A DNA stretch of 64,000 bases from CAVQGZ01 sp942491665. Lineage in GTDB: Bacteria > Actinomycetota > Actinomycetes > Jiangellales > Jiangellaceae. Positions 16,186 through 25,002 of this stretch are shown here, in pieces (the first letter of the stretch is position 1; every line of letters starts with the position of its first letter). The notes below the pieces were generated by a model, which did no database searches, was not told the origin of the DNA, and saw only the letters and a program-made list of their open reading frames with translations. A program made the position numbers and the translations under genes. The stretch is from the NCBI GenBank assembly GCA_942491665.1, contig CALOBR010000016.1:124001-188000 (forward strand), written 5' to 3'.

Positions 16186-18858
16186 CTAGACGCCCGGGCG
16201 CCCGTCGCCGTCCGGGTCAATGATGTCCCGGGGGCTGCCGTCCGGGCCATCGACGTCGGAGACGGCCACGTCCGGGAGATCCGCCTCCGGCAGATCCGCC
16301 TGGGGCGGGTCAACCTCAGGCAGATCGTCGTCTGGCAGGTCGCCATCGGGAAGGTCGGCCTCAGGCACGTCGACAACTGGAGCATCGACGTCAGGGACGT
16401 CGACTCCCGGTACCTCGGCGGTCAGTCGATCGTCCACGTCGGGGACGACATGCCCGGGGGCGCCAGCCTCGACCGACCCGGACGCCGCACCTGCCGCAGC
16501 CGCGCCCACACCGGCGCCGACAAGCGCCTGCTCGGGCGCGTCGGTGGTCGTTGACTCATCATCGCCCTTGCGCCGGCCGACGAAGTACGACAGCGCTCCG
16601 GCACCGATCAGCGCGATGAGGCCGATCAGAACGCGCGTGCCCGTGGTGGGCTGGTTGTTGTCGGCAGCATCGACCCGGAACTCGAAAGCACCCGCGAGGA
16701 CCGTTCCTTCCGGCGCTTCCGCTGGGTCTCCACCGTAGGGCAGCGGCGACTGGTGGGCCGCCATGGCCAACCCCGACACCTCGGCCTTGAGCGCAACGAC
16801 CCTCTGGTCGATGTTGGCAACCGTGTCGCTTGCGCTGGCCGCGGCAACCTGAAGCGTCGCGATCGTCTCGGCAAGCCAGTCACCCAGCAGCGACTTCGCA
16901 TCGCCAACGCCGGACCCCACCGTGCTGAAGCCCGTCGTCAGGCTCTGACCACCGGGGGACTCCAGAATCGCCGACGTGATGTTTGCGACGACCTGGTCGA
17001 CCGTCGGAAGCTCCGGACTCACCTCCTCGATGCCGCCGCCGATGATCGTCAGCTGCTCGGACAACCCCGTCAACGCGGGCACCAGGGCATCCAGGATCGG
17101 CGTCAGCGCGGTCACGATGCCCGGCAGCTGACGATTCGCCACTGCCAGGGCGTTGGCCAGCGGGACGAGCTGCGGCCCGATCTGCACGAGGATGTCTGCC
17201 GCCTGCTGGAACTGCTCACTGCCAGCGAGCTGAGCCAGCTGCTGGAACTCGGGGGTGTTGACGATCCGGGCCGCCTGCTGGAACTCAGGGGTGTTCAGCA
17301 GTCGTGCCAGCTCCTGCAGGGCCCCGAGGTTCGGCGCGATCTCGTCGTCGTACAACTTGCCACAGATGGGCCGCGCGATCGGCCCAGGAACACCCTGCTC
17401 GGCGGCGATGGCGACACAGTCGTCCACGAACGCGCCCCTGTCGGACCATCGGTCGACGGCGTCCTGAATCGCTTGGGCGTTGTCGGCCAGCCTCTGGATG
17501 GCCTCGGCGTTGGCCGCCACCTCCTGGATGGCATCAGCGTTGTCGGCGATCTCCTTGACCGGGTCAGCGGCGTCCGCCAGGGTCTGGGCACGCTCCGGCG
17601 TCAGTTGTGACGCCGCCTCGTCCAGCTTGGTCAGCAGGTCCTCGTCCACGATCCGCTGGAGCTCCTGCTGGGCGCCAGCGAGCAGCGCGGTCGTGCTGTC
17701 CGGGTTGGCCGGGTCGATCGAGGTGGCGACCGTCTGGATGTTCTGGCCGAACTCGGTGAAGAAGGCGTCCAGCCTGCCTTCGAGCTGCTTGAGCGGGTCG
17801 GGCCCCCCGGAGTCGGCGGTCAGCAGCTCGACGCCGGTGACGATCTCGCTGATGCCTTGCTGAATCTGTGCGACGGCCGGATCGAGGTTGGGCGGCGGGG
17901 GGACCAAGCCCCCGCCGCCGACGGCAGACTCGTCCTCGGGGGTCTCCGGGTCGTCCTCGGGGATGTAGATGGGCGCGACCTGCACAACCATGCTCGGGAT
18001 GTAGGCGTCCTCGACGTTCGCGGCCCAGCCGAAGGTGGCCGTACCGTCCTTCGACAAGGGTCGGAACGGCAAAGAGATGAACTGCACCTGGTTGTTGCCG
18101 CGGCCGTCCGCACCGAACGTCCCGCCCTGCAGCTTGAGGCCGGTGAAGCGCTGCGGGATCAGCACCTTGGTGATGCCGACCATCGGGACGTCGGCCTCGA
18201 CGGTCGTCGTCACCGAGTCTCCCGCGAGGTCCTCAACCTCCACCTCCATCTCCTGGGTGGAAAGGTTGGTGAGCTTGTACGTGGCCGTGAGCGCGCCCGA
18301 CTGGCCGACGACGTCCCACGGGTCGATCGGCTCGCCGTCCAACGTGAAGGACGCGTCCAGTGTGATCGGCGGCTCGTCGTCCTGGGGGAAGAGCGACACG
18401 GTGCGTGCGAGGCCGTAGCCGTTGGCCACCTCCGGGGTGAGGGTGGCGATGCCGTCGGCCTGCTCAGGGTTGCTGAAGTCGTTCAGGCTTCTGATCAGGT
18501 CCCCCCGGTCGGGGACGGGGACCTCCTGAACACCATCTTCTTGGCCCTGCACGGTGAGCTGGTTCACCGACCACCGAAAGTTGGCGAGGTTGGAGTTGGG
18601 CTTGCCGTCGGGTCCCACCCGGATCTGCAGACTCTGGCCCAGGGCGAACTCGTTCTTCGTTGGAGCGCCGATCGGCTCGAGCACCTCGTCGGTCGTCTCG
18701 GGAGTCGCCTCCGGCGTCTCGATGACCGCCTCGGGGGTTGCTTCGGGTGTCTCGCTCGCCATCGCTAGCAGCGGCGACGCCAAGACGAGTGCCGCTGCCG
18801 TCCCGACGGCAACGGCTGTCGTCGAGCGCGCACGCAGCGCGGCCATCGTGCGGGTCAT
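16186..18858 (-). CDS. Secreted, membrane-anchored protein with acidic repeat tail
   Basis: 890 residues, family not recognised. A signal peptide ends near 'MASETPEATPEA'; a Thr/Glu/Pro linker leads into a beta-rich region (about 60-300), then a long helical region (about 330-690) rich in Gln/Ala with repeated 'NTPEFQQ' and 'ADNADAIQ'-like units. One membrane helix lies at about 741-761, followed by a 130-residue tail inside the cell made of repeated [LV]P[DE]xD units and ending with DPDGDG, a possible calcium-type loop. The ATG after GGAGGAGG overlaps the stop of the upstream gene (ATGA). A cell-surface structural or export-related role is only a guess. Confidence 0.8.
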   Translation of the reverse strand: MTRTMAALRARSTTAVAVGTAAALVLASPLLAMASETPEATPEAVIETPEATPETTDEVLEPIGAPTKNEFALGQSLQIRVGPDGKPNSNLANFRWSVNQLTVQGQEDGVQEVPVPDRGDLIRSLNDFSNPEQADGIATLTPEVANGYGLARTVSLFPQDDEPPITLDASFTLDGEPIDPWDVVGQSGALTATYKLTNLSTQEMEVEVEDLAGDSVTTTVEADVPMVGITKVLIPQRFTGLKLQGGTFGADGRGNNQVQFISLPFRPLSKDGTATFGWAANVEDAYIPSMVVQVAPIYIPEDDPETPEDESAVGGGGLVPPPPNLDPAVAQIQQGISEIVTGVELLTADSGGPDPLKQLEGRLDAFFTEFGQNIQTVATSIDPANPDSTTALLAGAQQELQRIVDEDLLTKLDEAASQLTPERAQTLADAADPVKEIADNADAIQEVAANAEAIQRLADNAQAIQDAVDRWSDRGAFVDDCVAIAAEQGVPGPIARPICGKLYDDEIAPNLGALQELARLLNTPEFQQAARIVNTPEFQQLAQLAGSEQFQQAADILVQIGPQLVPLANALAVANRQLPGIVTALTPILDALVPALTGLSEQLTIIGGGIEEVSPELPTVDQVVANITSAILESPGGQSLTTGFSTVGSGVGDAKSLLGDWLAETIATLQVAAASASDTVANIDQRVVALKAEVSGLAMAAHQSPLPYGGDPAEAPEGTVLAGAFEFRVDAADNNQPTTGTRVLIGLIALIGAGALSYFVGRRKGDDESTTTDAPEQALVGAGVGAAAAGAASGSVEAGAPGHVVPDVDDRLTAEVPGVDVPDVDAPVVDVPEADLPDGDLPDDDLPEVDPPQADLPEADLPDVAVSDVDGPDGSPRDIIDPDGDGRPGV

Positions 18859-19448
18859 CGCGCCTCCTCCCGGTCGTCGCCGGGCTGCTCGGTATCGCCG
18901 GCGCCGGCGGCTCCCTCGGCAGCCTTTGTCGCCGCCTGCTCGGCCTCCATCTCGGCGTCTGTCGACATGAAGAGGATCACGAGCATCCCGGCGAGGTAGC
19001 CGAAGCCGAGCGGCAGGACGGTCTGCCCGATGGCGATGGGGGCACTGATGTTGATCGCCTGCGGGTCGAGGTTGAAGACGTTGGCGTACACGCCCGCCAT
19101 GGCTCCGCTGCCGATCACGCCGGCGAGCAGGTTCGACTGACGCTTCGTCCACATCGTCAGCAGCGCGAGAATGATGACCGGGACGATGCCACCGAGCCAG
19201 AGGCCGGTGTTGGTGTCCGGGAAGGCGCCGGCACCCAGCACGAAGCCCAAAGCACCGATCAGGACGCCCACGAACAGCCAGATGCCGCGCGACAGGTAGG
19301 CCCGGCCCGGCAGGTACGCCGCGACGGCGCCCCCGCCAACGCACAGTCCCATGGTCAGCAACGTGCCCGGGCCGACCAGGCCCTGCAGCAGGAAGACGGC
19401 CGTCGTGGCCGCGATGATGGCGCCGGCAAGCGCCCAGACCCGTCCCAT
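18855..19448 (-). CDS. Polytopic membrane protein of unknown function
   Basis: 197 residues with about five membrane helices in the first 165 and a charged Ala/Glu-rich cytoplasmic tail ('DAEMEAEQAATKAAEGAAG'). No known family is recognised. It is the first gene of a two-gene operon, coupled by a 4-bp overlap to the large anchored surface protein, so the two probably act together in the envelope. Confidence 0.8.
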   Translation of the reverse strand: MGRVWALAGAIIAATTAVFLLQGLVGPGTLLTMGLCVGGGAVAAYLPGRAYLSRGIWLFVGVLIGALGFVLGAGAFPDTNTGLWLGGIVPVIILALLTMWTKRQSNLLAGVIGSGAMAGVYANVFNLDPQAINISAPIAIGQTVLPLGFGYLAGMLVILFMSTDAEMEAEQAATKAAEGAAGAGDTEQPGDDREEAR

Positions 19449-19596
19449 GGTGCTCTCCCCTCCCCGGGCAGCGTCGCCCGCCTGGCGGGGAATCTAGTGA
19501 TCAATCGGACAACCCGTGGGAGTTGCTGCCTCTTCGTCACGACCAGGTGTGTGCGGCCCCGACCCAGATGGGCCTCAGGCCGCGAGACAGGCTGCG

Positions 19597-19602
19597 TAGC
19601 CT
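19597..19602 (+). promoter_or_regulatory. -10 element of a leaderless promoter (MFS gene)
   Basis: TAGCCT 6 nt before the GTG at 19609; no ribosome-binding site is present between them. Confidence 0.45.
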
Positions 19603-19608
19603 CGCCGC

Positions 19609-20943
19609 GTGCACCCGAGCAGCCCGACGTCGACGCCACGGCACGGGTTCGTCCACGATCTACGTGTCGTGCTGCGACGCCCTGACTACCGCAGGCTGCT
19701 CGCCACCCGTCTGAGCAGCCAGGTCGGCGACGGCATGTTGCTGGTCACCGCCGGGTCGTACGTGCTGTTCGACCCGAACCGCCAGGCAACCGCCGCCGGC
19801 TACGCGCTCGCCTTTACCGTGCTCTACCTGCCCTACTCGGTGATCGGTCCGTTCGCCGGCATCGTGCTGGACCGATGGCAACGCCGCCAGGTGCTGCTCA
19901 CCGTCAGCTCGATTCGCGCCGTGCTGGCCGTCGTGCTGGCGCTGCTGCTGGCCAACGGACCCTCCGACGTCGTGTTCGCGGTCATGGTGCTCACCATCGT
20001 CGGGCTCAACCGGTTCTTCTTGGCCGGACAGGGCGCGTCGATCCCGCGTGTGGTGCCCGGCGACGAGCTCGTCATGGCCAACGCTGTCACCCCGACGTTG
20101 GGCACGATCATGTTCTCCGGCGGCGGAGTGCTCGCGGTGGTCGTGTCGAGGCTGGCCGGCGGCGCGGACGGCGCTGGCAACAGCGCCATCGCGGCCATGG
20201 CTGCCGTGTTCTTCATGCTCACGGCTCTGCTCATGACCCGTCTTGAGCGCACGCGTCTCGGTCCGGACTCGTTCGACGACCTTCCGGTCGGCTCGGCTGC
20301 CGCCACCATCGTGCTGGGTCTGGTCGGCGCGGTGCGCCATCTCGCCGAGCGCTACCCCGCCGGCCTCGCGCTGCTCGTGATGGCCGCCCACCGCTTCGCC
20401 TTCGGCTTCGTCGTCGCGCAAACCGTGGTGCTCTCCCGCAACTACTTCTACGGTCCGGACGAGGTGGACGCCGCCCTCGGCTCGATCGCCCTGGCCGGCG
20501 GCGGCATCGCCGTGGGCGCGGGTCTCGCCGTGCTGCTGACCCCGATCGCTACCCGCCGCATGCGCAAGGAACGGTGGATCGTGATCATGCTCGCCGTGGG
20601 CGCCGCGGTGCTTGTGGTGCCCGCGACGTGGCTCACCCTGACGTCAGTCGTGGTGACCAGCGTCGGGCTCGGGGTGTCGACCCAGTCGGTGAAGATCTGT
20701 GTCGACTCCCTCGTGCAGGAGTGGACGGCCGACGACGTGCGCGGCCGGGCGTTCTCGATCTACGACATGATGTTCAACCTGGCCCTGGTCACCTCCGCCA
20801 TCACGGCCGCGCTGCTGCTGCCGGCCGACGGGGTCGCCCCCGCCGCCTTCGTCGGCGTGGCCCTGCTGATGGTGGCGACCGCGGCCGTCTACGGACGCGC
20901 CACCGGTCGGTCGGCCTACCGGGAGTTGACGCTGCCCGGATGA
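19609..20943 (+). CDS. MFS transporter
   Basis: 444 residues with about twelve membrane helices. 'FVHDLRVVLRRPDYRRLLATRLSS' leads into helix 1, and the loop 'GIVLDRWQRRQVLL' between helices 2 and 3 is the MFS motif A region. It resembles drug- or metabolite-exporter groups, with no clue to substrate. GTG start without a leader. It ends 10 bp from the convergent cca gene. Confidence 0.88.
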   Translation: MHPSSPTSTPRHGFVHDLRVVLRRPDYRRLLATRLSSQVGDGMLLVTAGSYVLFDPNRQATAAGYALAFTVLYLPYSVIGPFAGIVLDRWQRRQVLLTVSSIRAVLAVVLALLLANGPSDVVFAVMVLTIVGLNRFFLAGQGASIPRVVPGDELVMANAVTPTLGTIMFSGGGVLAVVVSRLAGGADGAGNSAIAAMAAVFFMLTALLMTRLERTRLGPDSFDDLPVGSAAATIVLGLVGAVRHLAERYPAGLALLVMAAHRFAFGFVVAQTVVLSRNYFYGPDEVDAALGSIALAGGGIAVGAGLAVLLTPIATRRMRKERWIVIMLAVGAAVLVVPATWLTLTSVVVTSVGLGVSTQSVKICVDSLVQEWTADDVRGRAFSIYDMMFNLALVTSAITAALLLPADGVAPAAFVGVALLMVATAAVYGRATGRSAYRELTLPG

Positions 20944-20953
20944 GCGGGCGCGC

Positions 20954-22420
20954 TCAGCCCTGCTGCTTCTCGGCCCACCACGCGAGCAGGGCGGCCCGGG
21001 CCCGCTCGTCGTCCATCGGCCCTTCCTCCATCCGCAGGTCGAGCATGTGTCGGTACGCCTGACCCACCAACGGCCCAGGCTGGATGCCGAGGATGCCCAT
21101 GATCGCGTTGCCGTCCAGGTCGGGACGGATGCTCTGCAGCTCCTCCTGCTCGGCCAGCTCGGCGATGCGGGCCTCGAGCTCGTCGTAGGTGCGCTGCAGC
21201 GCCGCCGCCTTGCGGCGGTTGCGCGTCGTCGAGTCCGCGCGCGTGAGCACGTGCAGACGCGACAGCAGGTCGCCGGCGTCGCGGACGTAGCGGCGCACCG
21301 CCGAGTCGGTCCACTCACCGGCGGCGTACCCGTGAAAGCGCAGGTGAAGCTCAGTGAGACGGGCGACGTCCTCGACCACGTGCTTGGGGTATCGCAGCTC
21401 GGTCAGGCGCTTGCGGGCCAACCGCGCGCCTACTACCTCGTGGTGGTGGAACGACACGCCGCCGCCTGGCTCGAAGCGGCGGGTGCGCGGCTTGCCGACG
21501 TCGTGCAGCAGCGCGGCCAGCCGGATCACCAGGTCGGGGCCGCCGTCGTCGATGCGGTGCTCCAGAGCGATCGCTTGCTCGAGCACCGTGAGGGAGTGCT
21601 GGTAGACGTCCTTGTGGCGGTGGTGCTCGTCGATCTCGAGCTGGAGCGCGGGCAGCTCGGGCAGCACGTGCTCGGCCAGTCCGGTGCGCACCATCAGCTC
21701 AAGGCCGAGGCGGGGGTGCGGGGCGAGAAGCAGTCGGGACAGCTCCTCGCGCACGCGCTCGGCCGACACGATGGTGATGCGCTCGGCCATCTCGGTCATG
21801 GCTGTCACCACATGGGGGTCGATCGTGAAGGCGAGCTGGGCGGCGAAGCGTGCCGCCCGCATCATGCGCAACGGATCGTCGGAGAACGACTCCTGCGGCG
21901 TTCCCGGCGTTCGCAGGATGCCGGCGGTCAGGTCGGCCAGACCGTCGTAGGGGTCGACGAACTCGGGCCGAGGCAGCCGGACGGCCATGGCGTTGACCGT
22001 GAAGTCACGGCGGCGAAGGTCGCCCTCCAGCGTGTCGCCGTAGGCCACCTCCGGCTTGCGCGACGACGCCTCGTACTGCTCGGTGCGGTAGGTGGTGATC
22101 TCGATCGTGTGCCGGCCCTTGCGGATCGCGATGGTGCCGAACGCCTGCCCCACCGTCCACGTCGCGTCGGCCCAGCCACGTACCAGCTCGACCGTCTGCT
22201 CCGGACGTGCGGACGTGGCCAGGTCGAGGTCGTCGTCACCGCGGTCCAGCAGGGCGTCGCGCACCCACCCGCCGACGAGGGCGATCTCGAAGCCTGCTGC
22301 CTCGAACCGGTCGCCCAGCTCGGAGGTCACGTCACCGAGGGCGATCAGTCGTCGCGCCGCCCGCGCCTGAGCCGCCGCGAGGCCCACGGCGTCCGACTCC
22401 AGCTTGCTCTGCGCGGTCAC
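20954..22420 (-). CDS. cca: CCA tRNA nucleotidyltransferase
   Basis: 488 residues. Class II nucleotidyltransferase head with 'LVGGWVRDALLDRGDDDLDL' (the GG / DxD catalytic motif), arm 'RRDFTVNAMAVRL' and 'DDPLRMMRAARFAAQL', then an HD phosphohydrolase domain 'LAALLHDVGKPRTR' and 'FHHHEVVG'. It builds or repairs the CCA end of tRNAs; the tRNAs in this window lack encoded CCA. GTG start lies 8 nt after a -10 (TACCCT on the minus strand, 22429-22434), suggesting a leaderless mRNA. Confidence 0.96.
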   Translation of the reverse strand: MTAQSKLESDAVGLAAAQARAARRLIALGDVTSELGDRFEAAGFEIALVGGWVRDALLDRGDDDLDLATSARPEQTVELVRGWADATWTVGQAFGTIAIRKGRHTIEITTYRTEQYEASSRKPEVAYGDTLEGDLRRRDFTVNAMAVRLPRPEFVDPYDGLADLTAGILRTPGTPQESFSDDPLRMMRAARFAAQLAFTIDPHVVTAMTEMAERITIVSAERVREELSRLLLAPHPRLGLELMVRTGLAEHVLPELPALQLEIDEHHRHKDVYQHSLTVLEQAIALEHRIDDGGPDLVIRLAALLHDVGKPRTRRFEPGGGVSFHHHEVVGARLARKRLTELRYPKHVVEDVARLTELHLRFHGYAAGEWTDSAVRRYVRDAGDLLSRLHVLTRADSTTRNRRKAAALQRTYDELEARIAELAEQEELQSIRPDLDGNAIMGILGIQPGPLVGQAYRHMLDLRMEEGPMDDERARAALLAWWAEKQQG

Positions 22421-22428
22421 GGGTCACC

Positions 22429-22455
22429 AGGGTAGGGCGGATGCCGCACTACCCT
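22429..22455. promoter_or_regulatory. Divergent leaderless promoters of cca and the NUDIX gene
   Basis: Two identical TACCCT hexamers: on the minus strand at 22429-22434, 8 nt before the cca GTG (22420); on the plus strand at 22450-22455, 7 nt before the NUDIX ATG (22463). The intergenic gap is only 42 bp and has no ribosome-binding site for either gene. Confidence 0.6.
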
Positions 22456-22462
22456 GCCCACC

Positions 22463-22921
22463 ATGCCCGCTGCCCGACGGAGACTGCCCGTCGTGCGCGA
22501 GCTCTCCGCCGGCGGACTGGTGCTCGACGACGCACAGGCGCCGCGTCGTGGACTGCTCATCGCCCACCGACTGCGCCACGGCCGACTCGCCTGGACCCTT
22601 CCCAAGGGGCACGTCGAACCCGGTGAGAGCAACGAGACGGCCGCGGTCCGCGAGGTGCGCGAAGAGACGGGGCTGACCGCACGCGTGCTTCGTCCGCTGG
22701 GCATGCTCGACTACTGGTTCGTCGCCGAGGGGCGGCGCATCCACAAGTTCGTGCACCACTACGTGATGATCGACCCGGTGGGCGAGCTCTCCACCGCCGA
22801 TGCCGAGGTCGAGCAGGTGGCGTGGTTCGAGCTCGACGCCCTCGTCGGGCGCGTGCACCACCGCGACGAGAAGGCGCTGCTCGGCAAGCTCGGCGAGGTG
22901 CTCGGCCGGGCAGCGTCCTGA
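22463..22921 (+). CDS. NUDIX hydrolase
   Basis: 152 residues. The NUDIX box is complete: 'GHVEPGESNETAAVREVREETGL' pattern at about residues 50-72 (G x5 E x7 REVREETG). These enzymes cleave nucleoside-diphosphate-linked compounds; next to cca and murJ in actinobacteria the substrate is not established. Its TGA overlaps the ATG of the following DUF6049 gene, so it leads the murJ operon. Confidence 0.92.
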   Translation: MPAARRRLPVVRELSAGGLVLDDAQAPRRGLLIAHRLRHGRLAWTLPKGHVEPGESNETAAVREVREETGLTARVLRPLGMLDYWFVAEGRRIHKFVHHYVMIDPVGELSTADAEVEQVAWFELDALVGRVHHRDEKALLGKLGEVLGRAAS

Positions 22922-25002
22922 TGCGGGCGGACGGTGTCGCAGCCCGCCGGGGACGCAGCCGTCACCCGGCAGGCCGACTGGTCGGGCTGCTCGCCGTGCT
23001 TCTCCTGGCCTCGCTGGCCCCCCTTGCTCCGGTGCAGGCGGTGACGGGGCTGCCCACGCAGGTGCCCGGCGGAGGCGAGGTCGCCACGGTCACGCTCACC
23101 GAGGTCGCCCCATCGGTGCTCAGCGGCGACGATGTGCTGACCCTGAGTGGCGTGCTCACGAACCTCAGCGACGCACCCCTGATCGACCCGCTGCCCGCGC
23201 TGCGCTGGAGCAGCGACCCGCTGCAGAGCCTGGACGACGTCGAGCTCGTGTCGACCAACCCGCTGTTCCGCTACGGAATCGTCGACTACCGATTCAGCGA
23301 CGTAATCCCCACCCTCGATCCCGGCGCCCAAGCCGAGTTCTCGCTCGAGGTCGACCTCGCCCAGCTCCCGGTACGCAGCGGCGTCCACGTGGTCGGAGTC
23401 GATGTGCTGGCCGGCCTTCCGGACGGCCTACGCGTGTTCGTCGCCGCCGCACGCACCACCGTTCCCATCGACATCGACGTGGACGAAAGGTTGCCGGTGG
23501 CCCTGATGTGGCCGCTGGCGGCGCAGCCGGCCCTGCTGCCCGACGGTCGACTCGTCGACGACTCGCTCGCCGGCGAGCTGGCCGACGGGGGCCGCCTCGC
23601 CACGCTGGTGTCCCAGGCCTCCGACACGCCGGTGACCTGGGTCGTCGATCCCGACCTCGTCCGCACCGCCGCGGTGATGGCCCCTGGGTACGAGACGGCG
23701 TCCGGCGCGCCGGGCACCGGTTCAGCCGACGCGCAGCAGTTTCTGGCCGACCTCGCCGCGGCGATCCCACCGCGCGGCGACGTGCGCGCCGTCCCGGCGG
23801 CTGACCCCGACGTCGGTGGCGCTCAGGCGGCCGACGTCGGCCGCGACGCCGTTCAGGCCACGGTGGCCGACGGTCTCGCCGACGCCACGCTCGACACCCT
23901 CGTCGGACGAAGCGTGCCGGCCCTGTCGCTGCTGGTCGACCGTCCGGTCACCAACCGGATGCTCGGCGCATACCTGCGCGGCGGCGTCGACACGACCGTG
24001 CTGGCTCGAGCCGCGACCACGGCAGGAACGACCACCACGACACCCGACGGCCCGCCGGCCCGAGCCCGGGTGGACCGCCCGCAGGGCCGCGACGTCGATG
24101 GCGTCGTCGCCAGCGTGCCCCCCGAGGCCGTCGGAGCAACCGGCGCCATCGCTGCGCGGCAGTGGCTGCTCTCGTCGAGTGCGGTGCTGGCTGCGACCGA
24201 CCCGCAGGCCGGCGCGTGGGTGGTGGCCCCGCCAGTGCGCTGGCAGGCCGACTCCGCCACCTCCGAGGCCTTGCTCGACTCGTGGCTGGACGCCGACTGG
24301 ACCAGACCGGTGGCGCTCTCGACGCTTCCGCAAGCCCCCGAGCCGATCGCGCTGGTCACCGGTGCCCAGCCCGAGCCGCTGCCGGAAGACACCACGGTCG
24401 CGCTGGACGCTCTCGTCGCCGACGTGCAGCGGCTGCAGCCGCTGTTCGTCGAGCCACCGCTGGCCCCGGCCGAGCTGCCCCGGGCGACGGCACGGGCGAT
24501 CTCGTTCGCCTGGCAGCAGGAGTCGACACAGGGCCCCGAGCAGGGCCAGGCCTACGTGGACGCGCTGGTGTCGACCGTCACCGCGGCTGAGGGCTCGCTG
24601 CGCCTGGTCGTCTCCCCATCCATCACCCTGTCGAGCCGGTCGGGGCGCTTTCCCGTCTCGATGGTCAACGACTCCGGCGTCGACGTTGTCGTCGGCGTGC
24701 GCTTCACCAGCCAGAACACGAGCCGCCTTCGTGTCGAGGACGTCGAGCCGACCGTGCTCACCGCCGGTGAGAAGCGCACGATCACCGCCACCGCGATCGC
24801 CACCGCGAACGGTCGGCTGCAGGTACAGGCACAGCTCGTGACGACGCAGGGCGAGCCCGTGGGCGCACCGGTGGCCATGCTCGTCGACGTCACGAACGTC
24901 GGTGCCCTGGGATGGATCGTGATCGGGGCCGGCGGTCTGCTGCTCGCCGTCGCCGTCACCCGCGCACGGCTTCGTTCGCGAAGCACTGGGGACGCGGCGT
25001 GA
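22921..25002 (+). CDS. DUF6049-family envelope protein
   Basis: 693 residues. Basic N-terminus and signal sequence (about 20-38, 'LVGLLAVLLLASLAPLAPV'), a large outer part, and one C-terminal membrane helix ('WIVIGAGGLLLAVAVTRARL') with a short basic tail. The conserved place between a NUDIX gene and murJ is typical of the actinobacterial DUF6049 family. It overlaps both neighbours by a few bases, so it is co-translated with MurJ and may assist lipid II export or wall assembly; function is not known. Confidence 0.85.
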   Translation: MRADGVAARRGRSRHPAGRLVGLLAVLLLASLAPLAPVQAVTGLPTQVPGGGEVATVTLTEVAPSVLSGDDVLTLSGVLTNLSDAPLIDPLPALRWSSDPLQSLDDVELVSTNPLFRYGIVDYRFSDVIPTLDPGAQAEFSLEVDLAQLPVRSGVHVVGVDVLAGLPDGLRVFVAAARTTVPIDIDVDERLPVALMWPLAAQPALLPDGRLVDDSLAGELADGGRLATLVSQASDTPVTWVVDPDLVRTAAVMAPGYETASGAPGTGSADAQQFLADLAAAIPPRGDVRAVPAADPDVGGAQAADVGRDAVQATVADGLADATLDTLVGRSVPALSLLVDRPVTNRMLGAYLRGGVDTTVLARAATTAGTTTTTPDGPPARARVDRPQGRDVDGVVASVPPEAVGATGAIAARQWLLSSSAVLAATDPQAGAWVVAPPVRWQADSATSEALLDSWLDADWTRPVALSTLPQAPEPIALVTGAQPEPLPEDTTVALDALVADVQRLQPLFVEPPLAPAELPRATARAISFAWQQESTQGPEQGQAYVDALVSTVTAAEGSLRLVVSPSITLSSRSGRFPVSMVNDSGVDVVVGVRFTSQNTSRLRVEDVEPTVLTAGEKRTITATAIATANGRLQVQAQLVTTQGEPVGAPVAMLVDVTNVGALGWIVIGAGGLLLAVAVTRARLRSRSTGDAA

